A stretch of 64,000 nt of DNA from Psychrobacter sp. GP33 (GCF_014119005.1 NZ_JACGYX010000003.1:1-64000); one strand, 5' to 3'; shown: positions 1 through 8,681, counted from the stretch's first letter. The notes: generated from the letters alone by a model not told the origin. Numbers and translations: made by a program.

Positions 1-597
1 GCCGTATAAAGATACGGGGGCATCAGCAATGTTAAATTCGCCTGGCTGTTTGACTTCGCCGTCGATAAAGAACTTATTGCCTCGATAGTCGATAATTTTG
101 ACTTGAGGGTCTGAGAATTTTAGGTAACGTTGAAGTTGTTTTTGTAGATTTGCGGTGAATTGGGGTACGCTGAGTCCACTGGCTTTAATGCGCCCGATAA
201 GGGGGAACTGGACATAGCCTTGTTGATCAACTGGGAATCCTGAGGCGTAAGGGGTACCGCCATTGGCTGGAATGGGGGCAATATCAGGATATCCGGATAG
301 GATAATGCTTAGGATGTCCCCTTGAGAGATGCGATAGTCGGTACGCCCTGAGGTTCTCAGCAGTCGAGATAGGTCGCTATTTGGAACGGCGGCTAACTTT
401 GGTGGTAGGGTGGCTAAGGTCAGCGGTTGAATGTTGAATTCGATGCCATTTTCAGCGACGAAGGCGCCATTAGGAGGAAGTTCACCTGATTTTAACCCTG
501 CGCTTATGGTGGGGGTCGTGGTGCAGCCTGAGGTTAATCCAATCATCAGAGTACAGGCGATAGTAACGCAAAATGATTGCTGAATTTTTAAAGGCAT
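1..597 (-). CDS. wza: Polysaccharide export outer-membrane lipoprotein, Wza-like (3' part cut by window edge)
   Basis: 199 codons are visible, starting at an ATG at 597 and running off the left edge. The N-terminus is a lipoprotein signal (basic start, hydrophobic run, lipobox LTSGC with Cys at about residue 25). After a linker comes YRISQGDILSIILSG (about residues 88-102), the typical opening of the polysaccharide export domain, then PVDQQGYVQFPLIGRIKASG and a stretch entering the first SLBB-like part (DGEVKQPGEFNIAD). Wza-family proteins form the outer-membrane exit channel for capsule or exopolysaccharide and work with a Wzc-type kinase and Wzx/Wzy. The rest of that locus should lie to the left. 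Family assignment is firm; the polymer exported is unknown. Confidence 0.88.
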   Translation of the reverse strand, partial: MPLKIQQSFCVTIACTLMIGLTSGCTTTPTISAGLKSGELPPNGAFVAENGIEFNIQPLTLATLPPKLAAVPNSDLSRLLRTSGRTDYRISQGDILSIILSGYPDIAPIPANGGTPYASGFPVDQQGYVQFPLIGRIKASGLSVPQFTANLQKQLQRYLKFSDPQVKIIDYRGNKFFIDGEVKQPGEFNIADAPVSLYG

Positions 598-1836
598 TAT
601 GATCAACTTCTACTATGAATTACAGTTTGATAAGCAATTAAACTTAATATGTACTAAAAAACTTCCGCATTCTAACATGTTTAAACGGTTATTAAATGGT
701 TTTATGTATCTTTTGCGGACTTTAGTTCTTATTTAATTAAATTAGTCAACTAATTATAGACCGATAAGAAGAGTTTTCCGTCAAATGGTAAGCGTTAAAT
801 TTTACTCATTTATACATATTAACACCCTTGTTTAGAGCGAATAATCAAGGTTTATGCGTCACTACTATGCAAAAAATCCATTAATCTGCAGTTCTTATGA
901 GGCAGATTGCGCTATATAGTATTGAAACTTAAACTGTACTTTTTAGCTTTTTATACCATTATTGGAATGCTCAATTACTATATGAGATCTAAGTCGTTTG
1001 TAGTCAAGTTAATTGATTGAATACGTAATGTAGGAGTCATAAATTACTGATCATTTTAGTGGTTTTTACCATAATTATTGACAGTTCATTATGAGTGGTT
1101 AGAAGATATGAAGAGCAGCTTTTAAATTAGATAACCTCATAATAAGCTTATCTATACCACATTCATTAGATCAATTCAGGATTTTTTGTGGGGGAATAAT
1201 TTATTAAAAATAATATGAATTGAAAGTAAATAGAGTGTTATAGACCTATATTGCTTAAATTATTTATTTAAAGTAATTATGAACGCCATAAAAAAGGCTT
1301 GCCGCATCATTGCGAACAAGCCTTTTTTCTTTGCGCCATATAAATATGGTGAGCCTAGTATCAACTGAAATTAATATTTAACCACTTGATGTTAAAGGGT
1401 GTCATCTATTAATAAATTCCTTATACCAACTAATACATCAATAATTTATTTAAGTGGATAACTACTTATTTAGTCGAATTTAGAGCTACAAACCCTATGA
1501 AAAATATTGTTATCTATTGTTAAGCGTAGGTGGTTTATTATCTTTACGCATGTACTTTGTTTATTTCAAACCTTAGCATCTTCAAAGTCATATTCTAGGT
1601 AGTAAGATGATCTCAATAATGACCTTCACCCACAAACTCAATATTTGTATCACACCCATGATAAGATAACGAAAAGATAAGATACTACAAGCCAGCCCGT
1701 AAAGTAGAGCTGAATCATTAGGGTGGATATCAAAAGATAGCTTTAGTGCTATCGAATCAAACTAGGTCTATATTGTACTCGAATTATTATGAGTAGATAT
1801 AAAGATGATTAATATTATGACTAACCGGAGGTATTG
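598..1836. other. 1.2-kb AT-rich intergenic region
   Basis: No convincing coding frame on either strand. It must hold the wza promoter (left side, minus strand) and the carbamate kinase promoter (right side). The only sharp structures are the symmetric hairpin terminator at 1291-1328, a short dyad CCATA-TAAA-TATGG just after it, and an inverted repeat GATAGC-TTTAGT-GCTATC at about 1736-1753, roughly 85 bases before the carbamate kinase start. Confidence 0.6.
1291..1328. terminator. Isolated bidirectional intrinsic terminator
   Basis: Stem AAAAAGGCTTG / CAAGCCTTTTTT with a nested CGCA-TCAT-TGCG stem in the loop. It is flanked by A and T runs so it can work on both strands. No recognised gene ends next to it: the nearest genes point away on both sides, so it may end a non-coding transcript. 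Confidence 0.7.
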
Positions 1837-2778
1837 ATGGCAATAATTGTCGTAGCATTAGGTGGAAATGCATTGCAGCGCGATGGCAATGCCTCAGCCG
1901 CTGATCAAAAAGCAGTAGCTTGCGAGACGGCAGTAAAGCTGGCGGCAATCGTCAGCCAAGGGCATCAGCTGATTATAGTCCACGGTAATGGGCCGCAGGT
2001 TGGTAATATACTACTTGCACAGCATGCCATTGAATCTACAGAGATACCAGCCTTGCCGCTCGATACTTGTGTCGCGATGACTCAGGGCTCAATTGGTTAT
2101 TGGTTGCAGCAAGCACTGAATAATGAGTTTCAAAAAAACAATCTTAATAAACAAGCTGTTTCTATAATAACTCAAATAATCGTCAACAAAGATGATCCAA
2201 AATTTCTTAGTCCAGACAAGCCAATTGGTCCATTTTATGATTCCAAAGCTGAAGCAATGAATGCTGCTGATGGACAAGCTTATACTTTCCATGAGGATTC
2301 TGGTCGTGGCTGGCGACGTGTTGTGCCTTCACCAGCACCGGTTGCAATAGTTGAGACGGATGCAATCAAAGCTTTGATAAATGCTGGAGTGATACCAATT
2401 GTCGCAGGTGGCGGTGGAATACCTGTCATTAAGCAGACTGATAATAGCCATCAAGGTATAGAAGCAGTGATTGACAAGGATTCTTCAGCAGCCCTGATAG
2501 CTGAACTTTTAGGGGCTGATCAATTTATTATATTGACGACAGTGTCGACCGTTATGTTGGGATTTGGTACCCCTGAAGAGACTGCCTTAGAGAGGGTTAG
2601 TAGCGATGATATCACACGCTATATTGATGATGGACAGTTTGGCGCTGGCAGTATGCTACCAAAAGTTCAGGCCGCCCAGCAGTTTGTAAATCACTCTGGT
2701 AATAATGCCGTTATTGGTGAGCTAAGTGCAATTGAAGCTATTATGGCAGGTCATGCTGGCACAACGATTACCCCTTAG
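1837..2778 (+). CDS. arcC: Carbamate kinase
   Basis: 313 residues, the usual length. It catalyses carbamoyl phosphate + ADP to ATP + carbamate (then ammonia and CO2) in the cytosol. Amino-acid kinase motifs are in place: VALGGNALQR at the N-terminus, HGNGPQVGNI near 50, VAGGGGIPV near 190 and DKDSSAALIAE near 215. The ATG at 1837 is preferred over an in-frame TTG at 1834 because GGAGG ends 5 bases before it. The gene converges on the fdrA-DUF1116-DUF2877-DUF1097 operon. In E. coli the same partnership (AllK with AllFGH) takes carbamoyl phosphate released from oxalurate to ATP, so this enzyme probably acts catabolically (allK-like) rather than in arginine deimination; no arcA or arcB is nearby. 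Confidence 0.92.
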   Translation: MAIIVVALGGNALQRDGNASAADQKAVACETAVKLAAIVSQGHQLIIVHGNGPQVGNILLAQHAIESTEIPALPLDTCVAMTQGSIGYWLQQALNNEFQKNNLNKQAVSIITQIIVNKDDPKFLSPDKPIGPFYDSKAEAMNAADGQAYTFHEDSGRGWRRVVPSPAPVAIVETDAIKALINAGVIPIVAGGGGIPVIKQTDNSHQGIEAVIDKDSSAALIAELLGADQFIILTTVSTVMLGFGTPEETALERVSSDDITRYIDDGQFGAGSMLPKVQAAQQFVNHSGNNAVIGELSAIEAIMAGHAGTTITP

Positions 2779-2884
2779 CTTGTTAGTTTTGGGGATTTTT
2801 ATTACGAGTAGCTTTCTTTTTTAGTACTCATTTTGCCAAGTAGATAGCACAATACTGAACCTATCGTATAGTCAATTCATAATA

Positions 2885-2920
2885 AAAGAGATACGTTTAT
2901 AGTAGCATTGTATCTTTTTT
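2885..2920 (+). terminator. Probable terminator of carbamate kinase gene
   Basis: AGATAC ... GTATCT stem with a 15-base loop followed by six T, about 105 bases after the stop. The stem is short, so this is moderate only. Confidence 0.45.
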
Positions 2921-3021
2921 AAATGAGATCAACTGTATGATAGGTTTTTTGCTGTCGCTAGGATTTATAACAATTATACGTAAGAACAATTATATATAAG
3001 AATAATCATATGCAAAAATAG

Positions 3022-3516
3022 CTACGCCACAACTTTTTCAGTCATCTTTGGTGCGTACTTTGCAAATATTGCTTTACCCAGCCAATCACAGGCTAGACCT
3101 AGGATAGCACCGGCTAACAGCGACAATACAAGCAGCAGCACATTGTTATCAGGCATTGCAAATAATGAAAAGGTACCCACGAAGATACCGGGAACAAAAG
3201 CTGTCCACTTAACTTGACCCATCAACACAATACACATGACAAACACGCCAACTGCAAAGGCATAAGCGCCATCGCTACCACCCAACATCTCAGCGCCTCC
3301 AATCATTAGCCATGCAAAAAAAACACCGAATAGGGTAGTAATGACGGTCATAAAAAATCCTGATAAAAAACGCATACCCGTTGCAAAGTAAGCTGTCGTG
3401 CTCGCAAATCCTGCCCAAGCCACGAGGCCAATTGCACCCGCATAACCGCCCCAAAGTCCACAGAGTATACCGGTAACGGCTGCCGTACCGAGCGTATAGA
3501 TTAGTTTGTTGTCCAT
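3022..3516 (-). CDS. DUF1097 family inner-membrane protein
   Basis: 164 residues, almost entirely hydrophobic, with about five predicted membrane segments (roughly 5-30, 35-50, 52-75, 83-103, 107-145). It resembles the DUF1097 family (E. coli YcdZ type), whose function is not established. AAGGAC precedes the ATG. It is the last gene of the minus-strand run fdrA-DUF1116-DUF2877-DUF1097, 60 bases after DUF2877, so it is probably co-transcribed. By context it could be the permease for the substrate or product of the carbamoyltransferase (oxalurate, oxamate), but that is inference. Its small size argues against a classical 12-segment carrier unless it oligomerises. Confidence 0.75.
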   Translation of the reverse strand: MDNKLIYTLGTAAVTGILCGLWGGYAGAIGLVAWAGFASTTAYFATGMRFLSGFFMTVITTLFGVFFAWLMIGGAEMLGGSDGAYAFAVGVFVMCIVLMGQVKWTAFVPGIFVGTFSLFAMPDNNVLLLVLSLLAGAILGLACDWLGKAIFAKYAPKMTEKVVA

Positions 3517-3576
3517 AGGGTATTGTCCTTATCACCTATTTACGTAAGTATCAGTTACTTATTCATATACCAACTT

Positions 3577-4449
3577 CTAACCATAGTTCCTTGTAGCAAT
3601 GTTCTGTAGTAACTTCCAAGCATCAAGCATGCCGACGCAAGTATCTTGACCTGAGGTGGCGCCGTGCGCGAGTACCGTTTGTAATGCCGGCTCAAATGCA
3701 CTGGTTTGACTAGTGATGGCAATAAGTAGCTCGCGCAGTGGTGTGCTGTAGCGGCAGTTAAGTCCAGCACCTAAACAGGCTTGGCTAACCTCAGTTGTCG
3801 TTGTGATATTGTCTAAAATCGCCTGCTTCATGGTGATTAAATTGATGCTGTTAGCCGCTATTGAATGGTTTAGAACCAATAGTAGCCCTAGTAGATAATC
3901 GTCACCAGACGGCGTTAGTCCAATGCCAAGCCCAATCAGTTGCTTGGTTGCATTAGCAATGTCTTCAGACACTGCCTGTGCCCAAGCCTGCTTTAGTTGC
4001 GTGCGTCCATTTTCAAGTCTAGCGACCTGAGCGCTATTAAACACGTCGCCGGACATAGCACCGTAGAAGCTGCCTTTTTTAGCCTGAGCTTGCACGCGTT
4101 GTTCAAATTGCTTTAGATAATTGTGGCTTGGTAAGGGTAATTGGCGCTCAGCTAAACTATTGGTCACAAACTTACAGTTATCGAGTACGATAGTTGTGGT
4201 GTTAAAAGTAATGGCTATTGGGGACAGTTGAACTGTTTCACCAACAATGCCTAAATTTTGACCAATCCTATGTGAGCCTATCAAACCAGCTGGCGCGTTT
4301 GGGCTACCAATTGGAAAAATAGTCAGTAGCTCACCACTATCAAGTTGCAGATTAAGTGCACGATGAAAGGTACTTTTAACCGTAGCAGTCTTAGGAATCT
4401 GAATTGCCGTGTGCCAAGCGCTGTCAGCTGTGATAGCGATAAATTGCAT
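3577..4449 (-). CDS. allH: DUF2877 protein, oxamate carbamoyltransferase subunit AllH-like
   Basis: 290 residues. The C-terminal half has the DUF2877 hallmark GLGIGLTPSGDDYLLGLLLVL (about residues 172-192; quoted in part: LTPSGDDYLLG) and a later HGATSGQDTCVGML. In E. coli the equivalent YlbF (271 residues) is AllH, one of three subunits needed for oxamate carbamoyltransferase (oxalurate + Pi to oxamate + carbamoyl phosphate). The gene sits 79 bases after DUF1116 and 60 before DUF1097, on the same strand. The ribosome site is weak (AGG about 18 bases before the ATG). Family is sure; that the complex has the same substrate here is inferred from the intact gene set. Confidence 0.85.
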   Translation of the reverse strand: MQFIAITADSAWHTAIQIPKTATVKSTFHRALNLQLDSGELLTIFPIGSPNAPAGLIGSHRIGQNLGIVGETVQLSPIAITFNTTTIVLDNCKFVTNSLAERQLPLPSHNYLKQFEQRVQAQAKKGSFYGAMSGDVFNSAQVARLENGRTQLKQAWAQAVSEDIANATKQLIGLGIGLTPSGDDYLLGLLLVLNHSIAANSINLITMKQAILDNITTTTEVSQACLGAGLNCRYSTPLRELLIAITSQTSAFEPALQTVLAHGATSGQDTCVGMLDAWKLLQNIATRNYG

Positions 4450-4528
4450 TTTGTATAGCTATACCTATTAGTGAGCTTACTATTAATTAAGTCAAAGCCA
4501 GTTGCGCCAATGAAGTTAATTGATTTAT

Positions 4529-5950
4529 TTAGTTAATTGAAGCTGCCAGAAGAACAATTGCTTTTTCAAACACCTCAAACGGTGGATTTACAAGACCCGC
4601 GCCAATCATACCAATACCAGCGTCTTTATGAGCAATAGCGGTGTTGATAATAGGCGGCACGCCAGTTTCTATAACTTTGATAACATCAATACCCGTTGCG
4701 AGACCACGGAAGTTAAGAATTGGAATGGTGATATTAGGGTTAGTACCCGTAGTGATATCCATCATATCCTTTGAATAGTTTAGTGCATCTTCAACGGTAC
4801 CACCGACCAGAGGAATAATTGCCGGTGCCGCTGCCATTGCAAATCCGCCAATACCAAAGGTTTCAGTAATTGAGCTGTCGCCAATATCAAGGCCTGAATC
4901 TTCTGGTTTGTAGCCAGCGAACATAGGACCCATGACTTGCTGAGCAGGTCCGGTAATCCACTGAAAACCATCCATATGTGAGACTCGAATACCAAACTCG
5001 GTACCGTTACGGCACATAGTGGTGACGATGGTGCTGTTCTCTACACCATGCGCGGCGTCCATAGCGTTTTTTGATACCGCCATCCAAGTTGGACCTGAGA
5101 AATAGTCGCTTGATTTTACAAACTCAAAGACATCTTTTTTCTGCTCATTGGTAAAATCAGTCTGAATAATGTATGGGGCAAGCTCTTGCATCAGTAGCAG
5201 TGAACCGGCAAAGTTACGGTTATGATCTTCATCACCCATATGGATGGCTTGAGATAACAATAAGCGGAGGTCAATCTCGCCAGCGAGTTTCATCGCAGCG
5301 GATAGCATAGGGCCGTGGACGTCGCGCATCCAGTTAAGGCGATCAATAACGGATTGGTCGTTAGCGCCCATGCGTAGAATTTTTGCGAGTTGTTCAGACA
5401 AATTAGTGTAAGAGACGTTACCGTAAGTTTTGTTTTTAACCACATGCATGTACATGGAGGCTGACGTCACACCAGCCATGGAACCGACGCAATCGTGCTC
5501 GTGACAGGGTGAGAACTGCACACCCCCTGAAGCGGCGACTTTTTCGGCTTCTTCGATTGTTTTGGCTAGACCTTCAAAGACAATGGCTCCTGTAACAGCA
5601 CCGCGCATAGCGCCGCACATTGCATCCCATTCGATGGGTGGTCCTGCATGTAAGATAGTGGTTTTGGTCATACCAGGGACGACATCAATAGCTTGCTCAT
5701 AACCTGTCAGCACTTGATGCGACTGCGTAATCTTCTCAAATACTTCTTGGTTAGCGGCTTTAATCTTGGCGGCTATTTCTGGATGCTGAAGCTTCTTTAA
5801 AGCATCACGTACTTCTTGAGAGTACTGGCGCGGTGGTGTCCAGTTGACCTGTAGCGCGCTCGCACTTTGTTTCTCAATATCGCTGGCGAATGAGCTGAGA
5901 CCAACATTTATAATGGTCATGTCTTTCGCTTTTTTACCAAATAATGACAT
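4529..5950 (-). CDS. allG: DUF1116 protein, oxamate carbamoyltransferase subunit AllG (YlbE)-like
   Basis: 473 residues, against about 419 for E. coli YlbE; the difference is mostly an N-terminal extension. Conserved DUF1116 blocks are visible: TTILHAGPPIEWDAMCGAMR (near 97-116), SPCHEHDCVGSMAGVTSAS (near 147-165), MGDEDHNRN (near 238-246), and a long Gly-rich C-terminus (ETFGIGGFAMAAAPA, GMIGAGLVNPP). The start has a good ribosome site (AAGGAAAAATAAG then ATG). In E. coli, AllG with FdrA/AllF and AllH gives oxamate carbamoyltransferase activity. It lies between fdrA (52 bases upstream) and DUF2877 (79 bases downstream), which strongly supports a complex. Confidence 0.88.
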   Translation of the reverse strand: MSLFGKKAKDMTIINVGLSSFASDIEKQSASALQVNWTPPRQYSQEVRDALKKLQHPEIAAKIKAANQEVFEKITQSHQVLTGYEQAIDVVPGMTKTTILHAGPPIEWDAMCGAMRGAVTGAIVFEGLAKTIEEAEKVAASGGVQFSPCHEHDCVGSMAGVTSASMYMHVVKNKTYGNVSYTNLSEQLAKILRMGANDQSVIDRLNWMRDVHGPMLSAAMKLAGEIDLRLLLSQAIHMGDEDHNRNFAGSLLLMQELAPYIIQTDFTNEQKKDVFEFVKSSDYFSGPTWMAVSKNAMDAAHGVENSTIVTTMCRNGTEFGIRVSHMDGFQWITGPAQQVMGPMFAGYKPEDSGLDIGDSSITETFGIGGFAMAAAPAIIPLVGGTVEDALNYSKDMMDITTGTNPNITIPILNFRGLATGIDVIKVIETGVPPIINTAIAHKDAGIGMIGAGLVNPPFEVFEKAIVLLAASIN

Positions 5951-6002
5951 CTTATTTTTCCTTTATTTATGTGTTTATAATTTACTTAGTAGCGTTTATT
6001 CA

Positions 6003-7541
6003 TTATTGAGGTATCATTTTTAGCGCGACATTACCCATATCAACGACTGAATCGACGACATGAACACCCAAGTCTTTTAATTGACTGATCTGACTTCTTT
6101 TACCTTGGGGATCACGGTCCGTACCGAGAACGTAGGCAACAATTTGTAGCGAGCGCTTACCATTTCCGGCAGCCTCATAAGCTTGTTGAATTGAGTCAGT
6201 AGCCGCTCCGACTGGGTCGTCGTTTGAGCCGTAGCCAAGTACAAAATCAAGCAATATAACTGCGGTTTCAGGATCTTGTGCTTCTTTGATAAGGCGAGCA
6301 TTACGAGCGGTTGGGTCAATCATTGGATGTGGCCTGCCACTGGTGAATTCATCAGAACCCATATCAAGTAGCGCGTTATCGTGACTAGTGGCACCAACTG
6401 GTAATTGATCTTTGGCATTTTTCGCGACATTGCTGACAACATTATCAGTGGCATCTTTTAGAATATAAAACACTTCATCGCAAATAGTTCCACCGCAGAA
6501 AACTCCGCGAATAAATTTTTGGGTTTTAGCAAACGAAGAATTAATTTTTTCATAGTCGAAGTCGTAGCTTTTGGTATCAGTATCAACAGATATACCCGCT
6601 GCTTGAACGGCTTTTTTTGCAGCTTCTAAGGTATTATTGGTAAAGTGTAGGTTGGCACTATTTTCTGTTGCGTCACTTTCTGTTGAGGTGTCACCAATAA
6701 AGCAGGCTACTATTGGCTTATCGATGCCCTTAGCTACTTCAAGTACTTTAACAGCGACTGCTTCTGCTGGTGGTTTTGAGACCAGCACGATAACTTTAGT
6801 TTGATCATCTTGCACCAGCATCTTTAAACCATCAATCATCATAATACCGCCGATATCCTCAGATAAATCGCGTCCACCAACCCCAATAAGTTGGCTGATA
6901 CCACCGCCTAGTGCGTCAACTTGTACGCTAAGTTCCTGCGCGCCAGTACCAGAAGCGGCAACAACACCGACTGAGCCCTCATTGATAGCGTTGGCAAAAC
7001 ATAAACCAACATTATTAATAATAGCGGTACCGCAGTCCGGCCCCATAACCAGCAAACCTTTTTCGTGAGCCAATTGCTTGAGTGCCAATTCATCTTCTAC
7101 GCTAACATTGTCACTGAACATCATGACGTTTTTATCTTTATTTAATGCTTTACGAGCCTCAGCAGCAGCGTATTCACCGGGTACTGAGATGATAACTAAG
7201 TTAGAATCACTATCTTCGATGGCTTTATCGAGTGAGCGGTAGGAGGTTTCCTGATTTTGGTCAGCAACCGAAGCCGTTCGCAGCTCGTCTATCTTCGCTA
7301 GTACTTCAGCACACATCTCTTCAGTTTCGCATTCTACAACGTAAATCATGTCACTAGTGGAGGCTGCTTCGATTTCAGGTGACATTAAACCAACGTCGCT
7401 GATAACCGCTTTGTTCATCGCAGTGCCCATCCCAATCATGGCTTTTTCCACGCCCGGCAACTTATTTACCTTAGTTGAGAGCGCCATTAGAGTCATTGAA
7501 TCGGAGTAGACTCCTGATAGTATTTTTGCTTGTACAGGCAT
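6003..7541 (-). CDS. fdrA: FdrA family protein, oxamate carbamoyltransferase subunit AllF-like
   Basis: 512 residues. FdrA proteins look like succinyl-CoA synthetase alpha-type CoA-binding and ligase domains in tandem. The CoA-ligase-like signature VAASGTGAQELSVQVDALGG is at about 194-213, GVGGRDLSEDIGG near 220, and the second domain contains DFVLGYGSNDDP near 434. The N-terminus (GVYSDSMTLMALSTKVNKLPGV) matches the FdrA pattern. AAGGA lies 8 bases before the ATG. E. coli FdrA is now AllF of oxamate carbamoyltransferase; the name stems from suppression of dominant-negative ftsH. This is the first gene of the four-gene minus-strand operon and follows a 400-base divergent promoter region. Confidence 0.9.
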   Translation of the reverse strand: MPVQAKILSGVYSDSMTLMALSTKVNKLPGVEKAMIGMGTAMNKAVISDVGLMSPEIEAASTSDMIYVVECETEEMCAEVLAKIDELRTASVADQNQETSYRSLDKAIEDSDSNLVIISVPGEYAAAEARKALNKDKNVMMFSDNVSVEDELALKQLAHEKGLLVMGPDCGTAIINNVGLCFANAINEGSVGVVAASGTGAQELSVQVDALGGGISQLIGVGGRDLSEDIGGIMMIDGLKMLVQDDQTKVIVLVSKPPAEAVAVKVLEVAKGIDKPIVACFIGDTSTESDATENSANLHFTNNTLEAAKKAVQAAGISVDTDTKSYDFDYEKINSSFAKTQKFIRGVFCGGTICDEVFYILKDATDNVVSNVAKNAKDQLPVGATSHDNALLDMGSDEFTSGRPHPMIDPTARNARLIKEAQDPETAVILLDFVLGYGSNDDPVGAATDSIQQAYEAAGNGKRSLQIVAYVLGTDRDPQGKRSQISQLKDLGVHVVDSVVDMGNVALKMIPQ

Positions 7542-7939
7542 TTTTATATCCTTTTTTTAATTATGGTTATAATATGAGTATAGCTTAAGATTTGGGAGCA
7601 TGTAGCAGTTTAAGTAACAAAGACGATTCCCTGAATTAATAGCTTACTCAAGAAAAAATTTATGAGGTAATATTAATCGATATAAACGAACTCTAGTATT
7701 GAACATATCACCTAAGTGAAACACTAAATACAAGAAATTTTGTTAACACTATATATAACATTGTGTTAACAACCTTTTTATTACCGTGATAATTACATGA
7801 ATATTGACATTCAAAATATTTTATAAAATACAGAGTGCTCAGTTGTTAAAGCAAACCTCTGTTTTTTTTGATTATAGTCTGTGCCAGAACTCTACAAAAC
7901 AATCAAATTAAACCGAAAGCAGTCAACTCTCGAGCTTAT
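7542..7939. other. Divergent promoter region between fdrA operon and the HbpS-like gene
   Basis: About 400 bases, AT-rich, no gene. It holds the twin TGTTAACA dyad at 7740-7772. A good -35 box TTGACA at 7804-7809 precedes a weak -10 (AATACA, 7827-7832) at 17 bases spacing, facing the HbpS-like gene. Confidence 0.55.
7740..7772. promoter_or_regulatory. Candidate operator: inverted repeat TTGTTAACAC-N13-GTGTTAACAA
   Basis: Perfect 10-base arms separated by 13 bases. Each arm contains the self-palindrome TGTTAACA; their centres are 23 bases apart, about two helical turns. This suits two regulator dimers on one DNA face. It lies about 200 bases before fdrA and 168 before the HbpS-like start. No regulator gene is adjacent, so the binding protein is unknown. 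Confidence 0.6.
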
Positions 7940-8350
7940 ATGGTAACTATTCCTGTATTAACTGGTGAAATGGCACAGAACATGATCAACGCTGCTTTTC
8001 TACAAGCTAAAAAGGATCAAGTGATGCTATCAGTAACCGTCGTTGATGCTTCAGGACAGACTTTAGCAGTGTTAAGAGAGCATCAAGCAGGCATGCACAC
8101 CCTTCGTGCCAGTTATAAAAAATCTTATGCTGCTAATTCACAAAAAAGAGAAACGGCGGTTATTGCTAAGGAAATTGCAGATGGGTCTATTCCTGATGAT
8201 ATTAGATATCTAGGTGAAAGCATGTTGATGATGGATGGCGGCATGCCCATATATATTGATGGCATTGTGGTTGATGGTATTGGAGTAGGTGGTGCGCATG
8301 GTAGTCAAGATGTTCGCATCGCTAAAGCAGGTATAGAAGCTTTGAAATAG
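7940..8350 (+). CDS. GlcG/HbpS-like heme-degrading domain protein
   Basis: 136 residues from the ATG at 7940. The frame is open further up to a TTG at 7868 but the added 24 residues look non-homologous, and 136 is the normal family length. Typical GlcG/HbpS features: VTVVDASGQTLAVLREHQAG in the middle, a run GGMPIYIDGIVVDGIGVGG near the end, then QDVRIAKAGIEAL. The family includes E. coli GlcG of the glycolate operon and Streptomyces HbpS; molecular functions are poorly known. It is divergent from fdrA and shares the operator region, hinting at co-regulation with oxamate/oxalurate use. The usual IGVSGA motif reads IGVGGA. Confidence 0.75.
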   Translation: MVTIPVLTGEMAQNMINAAFLQAKKDQVMLSVTVVDASGQTLAVLREHQAGMHTLRASYKKSYAANSQKRETAVIAKEIADGSIPDDIRYLGESMLMMDGGMPIYIDGIVVDGIGVGGAHGSQDVRIAKAGIEALK

Positions 8351-8396
8351 AGCGTGCTAGACTCTTAGAGTTATCATATTTTAATATACAGACGAT

Positions 8397-8564
8397 TTAT
8401 TGCGACTTAAAAGCTGTAGTACGATGTCTTCTTCGATCGCTAAACATATTAAAGGTAATAAAAAGTAGGGTATTAGCTGCTCTAAATACCTCTAAGCCGA
8501 ACTGCAACAGTATGGCCGCTATCATCATACCAATGAAACAAAGAATATTTTTTCGATTTCCCAT
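8397..8564 (-). CDS. Possible small membrane protein (55 residues)
   Basis: An ATG at 8564 opens a 55-codon frame ending with TAA at 8397. The protein starts MGNRKNILCFIGMMIAAILL, continues through a second hydrophobic stretch (ANTLLFITFNMF) and ends in a basic tail (DRRRHRTTAFKSQ). This is a credible topology for a small inner-membrane protein with cytoplasmic positive ends. No good ribosome site is seen, and the frame could be chance. No family recognised. Confidence 0.35.
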   Translation of the reverse strand: MGNRKNILCFIGMMIAAILLQFGLEVFRAANTLLFITFNMFSDRRRHRTTAFKSQ

Positions 8565-8645
8565 CTGTTATATCGTTATACTTATAATAAAATAAAACAT
8601 AATTAAAGTTTAACAGGTAGGGCTGAAATCTCATTTTCTTCCAAT

Positions 8646-8681
8646 AAAAAACAAACCTACCGTGACGATAGGTTTGTTTTG
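8646..8681 (-). terminator. Intrinsic terminator of the hydroxyacid dehydrogenase gene
   Basis: AAAACAAACCTA ... TAGGTTTGTTTT stem with a 9-base loop and flanking A/T runs, 28 bases after the stop codon. Confidence 0.8.

Noticed and set aside
1834-1836. TTG as start of carbamate kinase
   Set aside because: The adjacent ATG at 1837 has the correct distance to GGAGG and matches family N-termini.
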